A stretch of 64,000 bases of DNA from Branchiostoma floridae. Taxonomy: Eukaryota > Chordata > Leptocardii > Amphioxiformes > Branchiostomatidae. Where the stretch lies: positions 2,715,214 through 2,779,213 of the forward strand of contig NC_049994.1 in the NCBI RefSeq assembly GCF_000003815.2, written 5' to 3'. This document shows positions 1 to 13,226 of this stretch, one piece after another. The position numbers and the translations under genes were made by a program. Below the pieces are notes generated by a model. That model did no database searches and was not told the origin of the DNA. It saw only the letters and a list, made by a program, of their open reading frames with translations. The number at the start of each line of letters is the position of its first letter. The stretch's first letter is position 1.

Positions 1-149
1 CCCCAAAATTTCTAGACTTATATTAGAGGATTTAGAATACGAATCATGTTCGATCTTACGTGATCGAACGGAACGGGCGTTCCATTGGGGTCACCTGCGG
101 TCACGAAGAAAACATCCCCATTTTCCCGGGTGCCGTATCGTCGGTTCTG

Positions 150-430
150 AATAACGGTTTCCGATGATCGCATTTGTTATGGATTCCTTGTTGGATCCAC
201 CAAAACTACAGACGGAGTACGGCTCCGTATATGTCAAAAATTCTTGTTTTCGGATTTAATCGGATTTGAGGTTCCAAACAACGGAATCCGATGTTCGGAT
301 CTGTTACAGATTGCCAAAAATACAGAAAAAATACGGTTCCGCGTTTGTCGCAAATCGGTTTTTGTCCTAAATTCGTCGTTTTCAGTGTCCGAGTGACCAT
401 TTCCGATGTTCGGATTTGTTACGAATCCTT
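150..430. repeat. Tandem repeat, about 115-127 bp, three degenerate units
   Basis: CCGATG followed by TCGNATTTGTTA-like sequence recurs at about 161, 288 and 403 within similar context. Units are diverged and no gene is seen in 1-950. Confidence 0.55.
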
Positions 431-869
431 TGTCGGATTCATCTGCTTTCGCATGTATTCGCCAAATATACGGAAAAATACCTGTACGTATCCATAAGGA
501 TTCCAGGTCATTTCGTGCAGTATGAATCTATAGATTTGGAGATATACGTATGGCGGCCGCAGGTGTGAAACATCAACTGAAGGTAACGTCCATGGAAAAA
601 CCAATCGGTGTAATCTTTTGAACCTGCCAGAAATCATCGCCGGTCTAAACCCCAAACTTCTTAAATCGTATATCCATCCATTATCATGCATTTAACACCT
701 CTTCCTGACGTTATTTTGCGTCTAGAAGACAGCCACTGCCTTACGAAATGCCCGTCGCCTTTCTATGTACATCGCCGACATTATATTTGTATAAGCACAG
801 TCTTTATTGACAGGCTTCGATCAGTAGTGACTATGGATGATGTCTTAGAGTTCAAGTTTTTTGACTCGG

Positions 870-954
870 GTTCGAACCTGTGTTGAGGCCTTTTTTCGCT
901 ATAATTACCTTTGCCAGAATGGCTAAGGTTATGTTTTGGGCTTGTGAGTCTGTG

Positions 955-985
<31 letters not shown>

Positions 986-1075
986 GTGTTAACAGCATAA
1001 CTCAAGAAGTCTTGGATGGATCCCGATAATATTTGGTAGGTGGGTAAGAGTCGGGAAAACAAAGGTCAAGTTCGA
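870..1075 (-). repeat. Dispersed repeat end with a TGTC microsatellite
   Basis: A (TGTC)n tract at about 950-988 is flanked by TAACTCAAGAAG and ATATTTGGTAGGTGGG. The reverse complement matches 6960-7140, which has the same layout with a CA/GACA tract, so this is a dispersed element with a microsatellite near one end. Confidence 0.6.
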
Positions 1076-1124
1076 TAATGGGCCCCCTAGCGGCTTGCTA
1101 AGGTACTGCAGCAGAACCTCAATT

Positions 1125-1560
1125 TTTAAATAAAATATGAACATGTTGACGGATCATCATGTTTTTTGGTATGTAGGTAGCCTAAGTAAAGACCTGCATA
1201 ATAAGATACAAATTATGCAAATCGACAGCTAATTTGCATAATTAATGAGGATATTTTATAAATTCACTACATTCCATGATAGGACTTAAAAACTTGTCAC
1301 ATATGTAGCTGAGAAAGAGAGAAATGTCAATACATTTTTATCATGCACATGATGATCTCATTTGCATAATGAATGAGAAAATATGAACGTGTTGACGGAT
1401 CGTCATGATTTTTGGCATGTAGATAGCCTAAGTGAAGACTTATATAATGTGATACTTATTATGCAAATTAACAGCTAATTTGCATAATTGATGAGGAAAA
1501 GTTCATAAATCCACTGTATTCCATTATAGTACTTCCATCAAAGTTTTCACATATGTAACT
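1125..1560. repeat. Diverged tandem duplication, about 248-bp period
   Basis: TATGAACATGTTGACGGATC at 1136 recurs as TATGAACGTGTTGACGGATC at about 1382, and CAGCTAATTTGCATAATT and the following bases recur too. A third related piece lies at 51760-51900. The region is AT-rich and non-coding; 1560-2300 holds nothing I recognise. Confidence 0.65.
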
Positions 1561-2299
1561 GAGAAAGAGGGAAAAGAGTAAGAGGTGTATATAAAGACTG
1601 TGAAAGAGAATAAGTCAAGAATGGATTAAAGGATCATCATGATTTTGGTATGCAATTCGATATCAATTAATTGTAACTTGGGATCTAATTTGCATGATCA
1701 ATGCTGAAATTTTATAAACCAACTTCAAGCATATCATTATAAAGAAAATGAAAGGAGTAACGCATTTGTCTACAGACATCATTCTACATAACAAACCTGG
1801 TTTATTTGGCAAAGGTATGTGTTCGTGGAACTCTAGTTGTTTATTATCTGTGCCAAGAAGATTATGTTTTTGGTTTTCCATAGGGTGATGGGTTTGTATG
1901 TAAGGTTGACAGCCTTACTACATTGCATTACATCGTTTATCTAGTTACTGCTATTTAAAACCAACTATGCTTCTTATAAGATATTGTCTATATTAAACTT
2001 AGTTTAGCATATTCATTCTTTTATAGTAGCATATTTGCACCAATCATTGTGAGCATAAGATATTACTTGATTCAAAATTTAACTGTAAAGTTTCATTTGG
2101 TTTTACATTAAACGAGCATTTAAAAACGACTATGTGTTGACCAAACGTGCCATATACGGGGCAGCACTGTTTCTATATCGTTCTGTTCTACAATGAACCA
2201 AGTCTAAGTTGTTTCAGGAGCGAGTGTGTCTGCCACTAATACTCAGCGGTATGAGGTGACGGTACTGGCATGAGAATAGAAGAAATTTGGCAAACTTTA

Positions 2300-4605
2300 G
2301 TGTCAGGTTCTCACGCCTCTGGTAAAGTAAGGGTAGGCCAAGGTGTGAGCTATAGAATAGCTGGTGAAGTTAGTTCCCAGGATTATCCGCACTGCTCTAC
2401 GTTGGATTCTCTCGAGTTTGTTGGACAGAGATGATGTCAGTCCGGGATGCCATACCGGTGCTGCATACTCGATGATCGGACGCACGTATGTGGTGTACAC
2501 GATGACAAGGTCTTCAATTGCGATGTGGAAGTGTTTGAGTTTTCTGAGAAAGAACAGACGCTTGCTGGATTTAGAGTACATGTAGTCCACGTGGGCATTC
2601 CACTTCAGATTATACTGTATCAAGGCACTAAGAATCTCCATGGTTTGAACATGTTGGAGTTCATTGTTGTTGATTTTGAGAGGGTGTAGTATGGATACTG
2701 ATTTGCTGAATGTAACGTGTAGAACTTTACATTTTCCAGGATGTAGAACCATGCTGTTTTCACAAGAACACTTCTCCAGGTCAGAAAGGTCGTTTTGCAG
2801 GGACGAAGGTGTTACAGTGGGATTTCTGGTCTTTAGCAGGTTTAAATCGTCAACAGATTTCCATCTGTTGGCTGACGTTTGGCGCGCCGCACTGTTGATG
2901 TAAGCCACGAAAAGCAGAGGCCCAAGAAGAGTTCCCTGTGATCGGCCGCACGTTATGGTAGCACTAGCGGAGGGGGTTCATTGATAACGGACGACTTGGC
3001 GTCTCCCCGTAAGGAAGTCAATGATCCTCGACGTAAGAGACGGACGCAGACCCATCTCCATCAATCGAGTTACAACGATGGTGTGGATTACCCGATCGAA
3101 CGCTTTACTGTAATCAGTAGATACCAATGAGCACAGGGTTCCCGGTTTGTCTAACGCCTTGTGCAGATCGTTGGTTAGGTCCAGCAGGCAGTGCGAAGTG
3201 GATCTCCATTTCAGGCATTCAAACTGTTGGGGGTCGATCTGCTGTAGTATGTCAGACAAAGTCCACAAATCCTTGAGCGATTTTGGCCAACTGGGAAGTC
3301 AGTGATATTGGGCGGAGTTGATCGACAGAAGGTGGTTTAGTTTTGGGCACTGGCACCACGATCGCACTTTTCCACTCGTCTGGTACTTTCCCCTGTTGAA
3401 GAGATGAGTTGATGATGTCATTAAGCGGTCCGCTCAGTTCATATGCAAATTCCCTGAGTAGTTTTCCCGGGATACCGTCCGGTCCATCAGCTGTACTGAG
3501 GGAGCCGGAAGTGACGGCAGGTACGATGGTAACAGTGATAAGTAGATCGGAGGCAAGAACTAAATCAAAGCGGCCAGTGATTTTTTGATTGCATTAGCAG
3601 TACCTTTATGATCACTGTTGTTCACACCGTCAATGTGGATTACATGGTCAAATTTCCTCATGTTAAGCATGGCTTTAATTCCTTTGTGCCATTGACCAAG
3701 GTCTTCTTTCTTCGGTGATTCGATTTCCCCATCATATTGCGCCTTCTTTGACTTGTTGATTTTCCTTTGAACTTTGTTTCTTAATTGCTTCCAGAAGGTG
3801 AAGTCTTTTCTGGCGAAGACCTGTTGGCGAGCATGTATAAGGGACTTTATTTATTTTTATCACTGGAGTCATTCAGGAATTGTCAAGGTGATGCAGCCGG
3901 ATGGACTACAGGGGAAAGTACTCTTCAAGTTTGGATTGAAGAGTACTGTACATTGTGTCTTTCACTTGCAGAAGCGGCCGTAAAGACTGACTGCCAATTG
4001 TGAGAGGTTATCCACTGGCCGAAGTAGCGAAGTGCAAAATTTGGGATGGGTCTACATAACCGCCTTACAAGTTTGTTGTTAACGGTTCTCTTTATCGGAT
4101 GCATATAATCGCGACGCTGTGGTCACTGTTTGCTAGTGGGTCTTGTACAGAAGGAGGTGAGTAGTAGGATTGTAGGTTCGTGATGAGGAGGTCAAGTGTA
4201 GCCTGGCCCCTAGTTGGTTGGCTGATGACCTGCTGTAGGTTGTGACTCTTGCAGAGTCTGCTAACGTCCACATGGTTAAAGTCCCCACCGATGACGACGC
4301 CAATATCGGAGTGATTAACTTGTAAGGAGTCGACTGTTTCCACTAGGTGGTCCAGAAGTAACTCCGAAAAAGGAGAGCTCGGTGGCGAGTAGACAGAACA
4401 GACTGCTAAACTAGACACTGTTCGTGGAAGGAAACACGGTCGCAGTTTGACCCAGGTACACTCAAGCTCTTCAGATACTGGCATGTCAAGTGCACATGAA
4501 GGAATGACATTTCTCACATATATAGCCACGCCTCCACCCGATCGGTCTGGGCGCGGACGTGAGAAAGTTGCATAGCCCCGTATATCTGTGACTTCAGACT
4601 GTGTG
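2300..4605 (-). pseudogene. CR1/L2-like non-LTR retrotransposon, decayed
   Basis: The minus strand holds an APE endonuclease piece (4600-4092: RSGGGVAIYVRN, VVIGGDFNHVDVSRL, NSDHSVAI), RT fingers (about 3550-3300), the palm (STDYSKAFDRV), the GTLLGPLLF motif, VDDLNLL, and thumb sequence (VRPIIEYAAPVWHPGL, LERIQRRAVRII). Frames are broken by shifts and stops, including one between 2978 and 2908, so it is not active. The endonuclease N-terminus is replaced by the 36-bp minisatellite that starts near 4605. CR1/L2-type is my best match from RT style and is not proven. Confidence 0.85.
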
Positions 4606-6212
4606 TGAGCCGCCTTCCCTCCCACCTGGCGGGACTGTCAGTGAGCCGTCTTCCCTTCCACCTGGCGGGACTGTGGGTGAGCCGCCTTCCCCCCCACCTG
4701 GCGGTACTGTCGGTGAGCCGCCTTCCCTCCCACCTGGTGGGACTGTCAGTGAGCCGCCTTCCCTTCCACCTGGCGGTACTGTATGTGAGCCGCCTTCCCT
4801 CCCACCTGGCGGTACTGTCGGTGAGCCGCCTTCCCTCCCACCTGGCGGTACTGTCTGTTAGCCGCCTTCCCCCCCACCTGACGGGACTGTCGGTGAGCCG
4901 CCTTCCCTCCCACCTGGCGGTACTGTCGGTGAGCCGCCTTCCCTCCCACCTGGCGGTACTGTCTGTTAGCCGCCTTCCCTCCTACCTGGCGGTACTGTCT
5001 GTGAGCCGCCTTCCCTCCCACCTGACGGGACTGTCTGTGGGCCGGCTTCCCTCCAACCTGGCGGTACGGTCTGTGAGCCGCCTTCCCTCCTACCTGGCGG
5101 TACTGTCTGTGAACCCCCTTCCCCCCCACCTTGCCGGAACTGTTGGGTGAACCCGCCCTTCCTCCCCCCCCCTGAAGGGGAACTGTCTGGTGAAGCCTCC
5201 CTTTCCCCCCCCACCTGGCGGAACAGTAGGGTAAAACCGCCTTCCCTCCCCAACCTTGGGCGGGTAACTATCGGTTAAGCCGGCCTTTCGCCTTTCCTCT
5301 ACCTGGCGGTACTGTCTGTGATCCGCCTTTCCTTCCACCTGGTGGGACTGTCTGTGAGCCGCCTTCCCTCCCACCTGGTGGGACTGTCTCTGAGCCGCCT
5401 ACAATTCCACCTGGCGGGACTGTCTTTGAGCCTCCTTCCCTCCCACCTGACGGGACTGTCTGTGAGCCGCCTTCCCTTCCATCTGATGGGACTGTGAGCC
5501 GCCTTTCCTCACTCCTACAGGGACTGTCTGTGAACCACCTTTCCTCCCACGCACCTAGCGGGACTGTTTGTGAGCCGCCTTTCCTCCCTCCTACCAGGAC
5601 TGTTTGTGAGCCGCCTTCCCTCCCACACACCTAGCGGGAACGTCTGTGAGCCGCCTTCCCTCCCACCTGGTGGGACTGTCTGTGAGCCGCCTTCCCTCCC
5701 ACCTGGCGGACTGTCTGTGGGCCACCTTCCCTCCCACCTGGCGGTACTGTCTGTGAGCCGCCTTCCCTCCCACCTGGCGGACTGTCTGCGAGCCGCCTTC
5801 CCTCCCACCTGGCGGTACTGTCTGTGAGCCGCCTTCCCTCCCACCTGGTGGGACTGTCTGTGAGCCGCCTTCCCTCCCACCTGGCGGACTGTCTGTGGGC
5901 CACCTTCCCTCCCACCTGGCGGTACTGTCTGTGAGCCGCCTTCCCTCCCACCTGGCGGACTGTCTGCGAGCCGCCTTCCCTCCCACCTGGCGGTACTGTC
6001 TGTGAGCCGCCTTCCCCCCCACCTGGCGGACTGTCTGCGAGCCGCCTTTCCTCCCACCTGGCGGTACTGTCGGTGAGCCGCCTTTCCTCCCACCTGGCGG
6101 TACTGTCTGTGAGCCGCCTTCCCTCCCACCTAGCGGACTGTCTGTGAGCCGCCTTTCCTCCCACCTAGCGGACTGTCTGTGAGCCGCCTTTCCTCCCACC
6201 TAGCGGGACTGT
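4605..6212. repeat. 36-bp GC-rich minisatellite, about 44 copies
   Basis: A unit like GAGCCGCCTTCCCTCCCACC followed by TGGCGGTACTGTCTGT is repeated head to tail. Some units are 35 bp, lacking one base in the GGCGG region. Units at 5120-5290 carry extra homopolymer bases, which look like read errors. Because 36 is a multiple of three, long open frames appear on both strands; these are artefacts of the array, not genes. Confidence 0.95.
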
Positions 6213-6419
6213 CAGGATGTTCCTTTTGGCGCGGGACGCGTTTTACGAGGTTGACGTCATCGCGCGGGCTCGCCTACACTGGTAATTCCGGTGCGCAGTG
6301 TGCGTTGTAATCGGTGCGATGTTTGCAGTCTTTATCCTGATCACAAACTCGTTTGTACTGTTGGATTGTCACAGGACAGAAAAAACAAGACTTCAGAGAC
6401 CTCATATCTCAATGAAATA

Positions 6420-7140
6420 GTCTGATTATGTTAATGATTTCCATATTTACATATTAATATATGGTTGATTATGTACACATTTAGATAACTTACACTGGTC
6501 AAAATGTTGATGTTTTTTTTACTATTTAGAAGAATTAAAGCACTTTACATTAATCATGCAAATTAGGGACATATTTGCATAATTCGTATCTGTTTATGTC
6601 CCACCGGCCACAAACTACATATATGACAGGTATTTGAGTCTTACAATGGCAAAAGCTACAAATATAGATTTTCCTCATTATCTATGCAAATAAGGTGCCA
6701 GTTTACATAATTTGGACTTGGTTAGGTGCATCTCTGTCTAAGCTACCTAGATAAAATATTATTTAAATTTGTCGTTCCCTTGTCCAGTTATCCTCCTAAG
6801 AAGATTTTGAGAAAAATGCCCCCGCAGTTCCAGAACAATCTGCTAGGGGACCCAAACATACACGACAGTTTCCATACATCATCAGCTATCTGCCACCAAA
6901 AAATCGAGACCATAGCCTATCCAGGTCAAAAGATACAAAAAACAGAATTTCTGCTGCAGTACCAAGGTCACATACCAGGGGGCCAAAATTAATATTGACC
7001 TTCGTCTTTCCAACACCTACCTACATACCAAATATCACGGCAATCCATTAAGAGGTTCTTGAGTTATGTTGAACACAAATATTCGGAAACACAAACACAC
7101 AGACACGCAGACACACAGACAGACACACACACACAAAAAT
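6420..7140 (+). repeat. AT-rich dispersed repeat ending in a CA/GACA tract
   Basis: It contains repeated ATGCAAATTA/TTTGCATAATT motifs, then GACCTTCGTCTTTCC, CTACATACCAAATATCAC, TTCTTGAGTTATGTT, and a CA/GACA microsatellite at about 7090-7135. It matches 870-1075 in reverse complement, and the AT-rich half resembles 23400-23750. Confidence 0.6.
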
Positions 7141-7489
7141 ATAAAAACGCCCGACGTTGGAATAACAGGAGCGAAGTGCCTTTTTACAATAGACGGAAGG
7201 TATGCAAGGTTGCCTATTATGTACTTTCAGAGGAATCCTCGTATTGATTGGCGTATCTAACTTGTTTTGAATTGTTCAAAATATGAAGGATGAATACGTT
7301 CGCAAAAATTGCCTGTAAGAGTTTTAACTCTAACGTTGATACTACAGTAATATGACACAGTAAGAAGTATACACTTTATTTACATTGAATCTACTAGTAA
7401 AATGATTGTATGGTTTTTACGTGACAAGATGGCGATTTATCAGCATTCTACACAGCACACATTAATAGGCAGATATATGCAAATATATA

Positions 7490-7610
7490 CACATAAACGT
7501 ACCTACACAAACCAACACACACACACGGACACACAGAGACATGCACAGACGCATACACACATACACACGCACTACCTTGCACACACACACAGACTCACAT
7601 AGACAGGAAC
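7490..7610. repeat. CA-rich microsatellite
   Basis: Interrupted ACAC/CACA tract. Small open frames across it are low complexity. Confidence 0.8.
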
Positions 7611-7619
7611 GCGTGTGTG

Positions 7620-8690
7620 CGCACATACACAGGGGTAGTCATAACAGACGCCAATTTTTTTGCATACGTTTTAATATAAAACTCACGCTTTTTAACATTT
7701 TGATTCATTACAAACATGTTCAAGAATGGTAAGCATGCATGAATATAATTAGACAAATCCTGCATGCACATATAGTGTATCGTGTTCCCGTTGTTGTCTA
7801 ACATAGTTTTACCAGCTTATCATGTATGGCAACCAAAATGTCTATGTCAAACAATGTTGTTGCTTCAACAGTATTGAAATAATGTGCATATATCTGAGTA
7901 TGATAGTAACACGCAATCTCCTGTCATAACGGTAATAAAAGCATGCAATCTTATAGAAATTCATATTGATGCATAATATGAAAGAGATCAAGAAACAGTA
8001 GTTTACAAGGGACAGCTGGATGTTATCTACTGGTCTTTGTGAGCAGACCTAGCCGTATGTAATAGCCAGTGGCTAGTTAGGCAGCCCTGGCTGTACATTT
8101 ACTCTAATAAAAGCTGACCCATCACATAGAATGTAAGCAAAATTGTTTGGCTCCAGGCTTGTGTATGGGTGTGTTTACACAACGGATCGATACTTACACT
8201 AAAAGGCTATTTCTGAAGTGACAGAAGATATAAATGGAAAAAAAATGTTAAATATGTCGCTTTTCCATATCAGGCTTGAGGTGTAAGATATTAAGAAGAA
8301 GAATCCATGACGTCAATTTGTGACGTCCATTTGACATCAGTGATTTTGACATCAAAAGTCGTAACAAAAAAATAATATTTGTAATTTACTCTTTCTGTTA
8401 AATCTTTGTGCACACCTTGATTTATCTTATTCTACGTATCTAGCCAATGAAATCCACATGAATGAGCATCGACACCCCATCCCCGTCACAGATTGCAAAA
8501 AAAAAAACGGTTTGAATATGGTAAAGGCTTTATGCCCTTCCTACTAATATAAAAAAAAAATGAATGAGTAAATACATAAGTAAGTTAAAGCGCAAAGGTA
8601 CTCAACGTAGAACACCAAAATATTCTTCATGACATTAAGACACACATTTGAATACATTGTTAAAATTTAATTCAATGTCTATGACTGAAT
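7620..8690. other. Intergenic stretch with no gene recognised
   Basis: AT-rich sequence. 8020-8135 carries AGCAGACCTAGCC and GGCAGCCCTGGCTGT, matched by 47465-47565, a short dispersed repeat. Nothing coding is supported. Confidence 0.5.
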
Positions 8691-8694
8691 AAGA

Positions 8695-9332
8695 ACGGAC
8701 TTTTACTTCCGGACGTTTCGAGTGACATCCATTACTCTCCTTCAGCGTCGTGACTAGAATGAACGAATGTCGGACACTTCGGCACATGGACACTTCGGCC
8801 CCCTGGTAATCAGGACATTTCGGCCCCAAGCCGCAGACACTTCGGCCCCAAGCCAAGGACACTTCGGCCCCGGGTCCAGTCCACGATAGTTATCTAACAC
8901 GTAGCCCGAGTTGACCAAATAACGTACAATTTTAGGACGTATGATTTTACTTGTACAGTATACACTGGAATCCGCTCATTTGCATGGCTGATTTGTCAGG
9001 CGATTTTATGCAATTCTCAGAAGTAGTCGATTAACCCTCAAACGCAGCACTGAAGGGGAGGGTAGTGGTTATGGCTGACACATGGAACAAACGTGTGTAT
9101 TATATCAAGGAGGTTATATCACATCCTATTTAACCCAGCGGGGCCGAAGTGCCCTCGGTCTGGGGCCGAAGTGTCCTGGACTTGGGGCCGAAATGTCCGG
9201 GCCGAAGTGTCCATGTGCCGAACTGTCCTGATACCATCAATCTGACAGAGCAATGCACTACAAATACATCTGAGTAGAAGAACCGGTTGAAGAAGAGTGG
9301 TGAATGTCACTTGACGCGTCCAGAAGTAGATC
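8695..9332. mobile_element. Foldback/MITE-like element with inverted arrays of GACACTTCGGCCCC
   Basis: The left part has CTTTTACTTCCGGACGTTTC, GAGTGACATCCATTACTCTCC, then a cluster of ACACTTCGGCC units (8770-8880). The right part is the imperfect reverse complement: GGGGCCGAAGTGTCC units (9140-9230), then GAATGTCACTTGACGCGTCC and AGAAGTAGATC. The terminal inverted repeats therefore include a subterminal tandem array. No transposase is inside. Confidence 0.75.
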
Positions 9333-10230
9333 TTCGTTTTTTATCCGAATGTAGCGATTAAATTGTAACTGAATAATGTTTACCTGGATGTATAATCTTC
9401 ATAAACGTATTCTAATTATTTTACATTTACGACACTTAGAAATACCGCAACCACAACCCACACTGTGGTTAATGTGATACGTACGGTAGGTGCAACATAT
9501 CATACAAAGAAATGACCATAAACTTGTTTATAAGCAACATTGAATACGACATCTTGTATGTTTCATATTCCACTTAGGCTTTGTACGTATTCAAACTATT
9601 GCCTATTTTTCAAATTTCAGTTGAAATCTAGTTTACAGAACAAAAGTTGTTTTTTTTAAGACTAACCCTTTGTAACAATTAGGTAGCTCTGATTAACTAT
9701 GCATGGGGATAATTCAAAACTGAAATAAATATGTAAATGACAATAAAGTTACGCTGTGATTGTGCACGGGCGTATTTATAGATCCATGTTGCATCCAAGA
9801 TGTCTATCTTAGACGCGCACTGCACGAAAACCCTTATTTCCGGGCTTTTTAATGGACTTACACACCTGTGACATTTTCTGTTTCCTGGCTGTGTACATGA
9901 ATTTCCTGGTTCGGCATGTAATGCCCTTGATATTTTCTTACGTACCTGGACTTGCGCTTGCACAGGAATTTCTAGGACCGTTACACCAGAAGTGTAGGGG
10001 AAATAGGCAGACAAAGGCCTGGCGGCGCCTATTCTCAAAGCAAAGCTTGGGTCGCGGGTACCGGCAACTACTACCCCTACGTCACATTACCCAGTGTGTC
10101 CGCGCGGTGTCTAACCGATGAAGGCCCCGGCCGGGCTCTGAAGCCGGGTAGACATCGGCTCACATAGTCACAAATCATTTTTTCTTCACGCGTCCCGAAC
10201 CACGACCATCATGCATTTTTGGTTTTTCTT

Positions 10231-10248
10231 TAGGGGGGGGGGGGGGGG
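10231..10248. repeat. Poly-G tract
   Basis: Run of about 18 G, next to TATATAAGC. Similar G or C runs occur at 25328, 33341, 33508, 42780 and 60702, often at repeat boundaries. Confidence 0.8.
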
Positions 10249-10469
10249 GTATATAAGCATTGGTTGGCTCGTCTTCCTTGTCTTTTGCAAATGTGCCCCG
10301 TAGTAATAATACTAGTAGAAGCGGGTCTACAATACGCTGATGAGCAAGCTATAAATGCGAGAACATTCTTGCGACTTTTAGTCCTTTAGTCTTCATGGGA
10401 GTGGGACCTTCCATTGAGAAGAGAAGAAAGTGTGCTTTTTTACTGATGATATTTCCCTAATAATTTCCC

Positions 10470-11020
10470 GAACGGGAGCCCGGTTCATTTTAAGTCCGAC
10501 TTAAAACCAACCGGGACACCGCCCGAGGCCAAAAATAACCCGGCAGCCGCTGGGAGACAAGCAGGACCCCGACCGGAAGAGCCCCCAAACAGTCCGTAAA
10601 TTACACGCCAGGGTCCCTATGTGGAAATGTGACCATGGTACAAATTGTCCTGTTTGATGACGTAGGGAACCGTCAGCGGCCCTGGCGGTGTCTGGGATGA
10701 CACAACGGATGCAATAGTTTGTAATGCAAGAAGGTTTGGCCTGTACCGGGCGGGTACCGGGCAGGTACTGTAGGGGACCCTGCCGATGTGTTCACGATTG
10801 GTTGACGGCTTTGATTCGGCGTATTTTCCTGCCCGGGGCCTGGTTGTTTTTAAGTCCGACTTAGAATCAACCGGGGCCCCGCCCGAGCCCCAAAATAGTC
10901 CGGCAGCCGCCGGGGGTCTCACGGGGTCCCGCCCGGAAGTGCAACAATTCAGCCACTAACCTACCAGGCCGGGCCCCTTTGTACAAATGTGACGTTAGCA
11001 TAACCCAACCTGCTGGGACA
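10470..11020. repeat. GC-rich direct repeat, two copies about 350 bp apart
   Basis: TTTTAAGTCCGACTTA, CAACCGGG, CGCCCGAG, CCGGCAGCCGC and ACAAATGTGAC-like segments occur in the same order at about 10485-10650 and 10845-10995. GTCCGACTTA suggests a shared unit; no coding sense was seen. Confidence 0.6.
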
Positions 11021-13226
11021 ATTGATAAGCAAGGAGGTTTACATTTTTAACACAAAATAAGGGGTAGTATAGGAGGTATTGAATGATTAATATGTCTACT
11101 CGTTACATCGTCTGACAAGACAAAATACAACTAAAAGGAACAGGCATCTGCAATTTTAGGAATACCTTCAAGGTCAGTAAGAAAGGTCTAAAAGATACTT
11201 AAAACGATCATAATTAATGAAGCCGGGCTTTGTTCGGGCAGACATTTCCAACTTATTTGGAAATCCTGCGGTCGGCACGTATTGAGCGCCGACCGCAGTA
11301 CCTCTGGGGGCCCCGGTGGCCTCGGACCATCCATTGTCATTTCTACATGTCCGAAAAAAAATAAAGGCTAAGGATATATCTTGGTTTGTAAATAGAAAAG
11401 TATGTCTTAAGCCATAGAGGTTTCAGCCTCCTGGCTGAAAATAAACAGTAAACTCGTCATTTTCATTACATAAACAGCAGTTCGTTGACCGGATGTATTG
11501 TCCAGCACAGACAATGGTCACAAACGCCCAGCGTTCATTCTAATTTTCTTCTTTAATTATTTTGCACTCAAACTGAGATTCTGTTTCAACTTACATAAAT
11601 CTGAACTGCTGCAATAGACTTCTGCGTGAATCGTGATAATTAGTTACGAGATCAGCCCCCTTTGTATGAAGAGCTAGGAAAATGAACTAACCAAAGATTT
11701 TTATTTTGGAAATTCGTAAACTAGTGGTGTAAGATGTTTTAAAGCTGAAAATACAGAATGCCCGCCGCGTCATAGGGAGGAAGTCGAACTGAAACGACGT
11801 TGGACATAGGAAAAACATTGGACTGCGATCTGATCTAGGGACATCATTTTGTCAAAAGAATGTAGAGAATATGGGACAAAATACTGTCTATTTTCTTGGT
11901 CACCGTCTGTCATTTTGCCTATTTTTGACGAACAATATACCTGAAATAATCTGTCTCAAGATATAACCTCCTTGAATTGGTGTTGTCCCAGGGTATGATC
12001 TTGATTGTACAGAATAAGTGACAACGTAAAACGTTAAATTTCTACTAATATTTCAAACTGTTGATAATTACATGTACAGCTTCATGTTTCAAATTTTTCT
12101 AGTCAGGTATTGTTTTCCTGTGAAATACGGGTAATCAGGCAGCTCAAAAAACCTCCTTGATGTGATTGTAACAATAGACATGGCTGGCAATAGCGGTAGT
12201 TCAACGCTCTTTGGGCCTGTGCCCATGCAAATTCTTCAGAACAAGCCAATAGAATTTCTCATCGCATAACTATAGGGTCAAGCATTTTGCCAATCAATGC
12301 ATCTTTGCGTGTTGATGTGCATTCTCGCTGTCCTTGCGTGCGCATCTGATGATAACTTCTTGGAGGAGCATACCGTTAGAGACATTGGTCATTATTTTAC
12401 ATCGGCAAAGAGTTTCTACTAAAGATCGAGAGAGATTCTACGGACTTCAGCTGCAACTGATAATAACAGGGACGCCGTCGGGCCATTGTTCTGTACCATG
12501 ACTTCATGGATCAAGGAGCTTCCGTATGCAGCTGTAGCCGTTGATACTGCAGTTGACATTTGACTTTGCTTTCGACGGAAATAATGTGGAGGAATATCAA
12601 AACGGGCTAATTTTTGGATAGTGAAGCCACCCTCATCTAGGAGCGACAACTGTACTACCCTAACGTCAAGAAGTACATACTAGTAGCCTGCAAAGACTAA
12701 AAGACAGCAAGCGACCAGCTGGCATTCTATGACGTACAAAAGTAACTCGTGACTTTTACCTATTATACACAGGAACAAACACTATCTTCTTTCAGCATGA
12801 ATAAAAACATGGTGCTATTATAGAATAACGAAATGCGAGCAAGAAACTGCAGAAAAAATGGGGAGGGGGCAAAATCCAGAAGGGGGGGTGGGTAGTACTC
12901 TCGATGCCACTTTCCATGACAAAAGAAGTACACTGAGTTTGCCAGACGGGGGGAAGATAATTAGGTGATAATTTGCCGCTAATGTATGCATATTCTGCAA
13001 TGGTATGTGGTATTTAAAGGTATCTAAAGCCTTTACATGTCCTGTAAACAAAAGTGGTTCGTTTCCGCGAGATTCTAGGATATGTTCGTGCAGTGGTACT
13101 TCTGTGATCACGTGCATCTGGAATAGTTCTGTATCCAAGAAGTGATTCTATCCCAGAAGCGCCTTTTGATTCTATTCAAATAAGCGCCTTTGGGATGTGC
13201 CAACCCCATAAGTTCGAATACTATGT
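11020..13226. other. Downstream flank of the mosaic gene, no gene recognised
   Basis: AT-rich unique-looking sequence. A 76-codon frame on the minus strand at 12649-12419 has no motif I know. The 3'UTR of the mosaic gene presumably lies in the upper part of this stretch. Confidence 0.5.

Noticed and set aside
4601-6199. Long Pro-rich and Gly-Lys-rich open frames on both strands
   Set aside because: They are translations of a 36-bp tandem array; frames stay open in several phases and no start, signal or domain is present.
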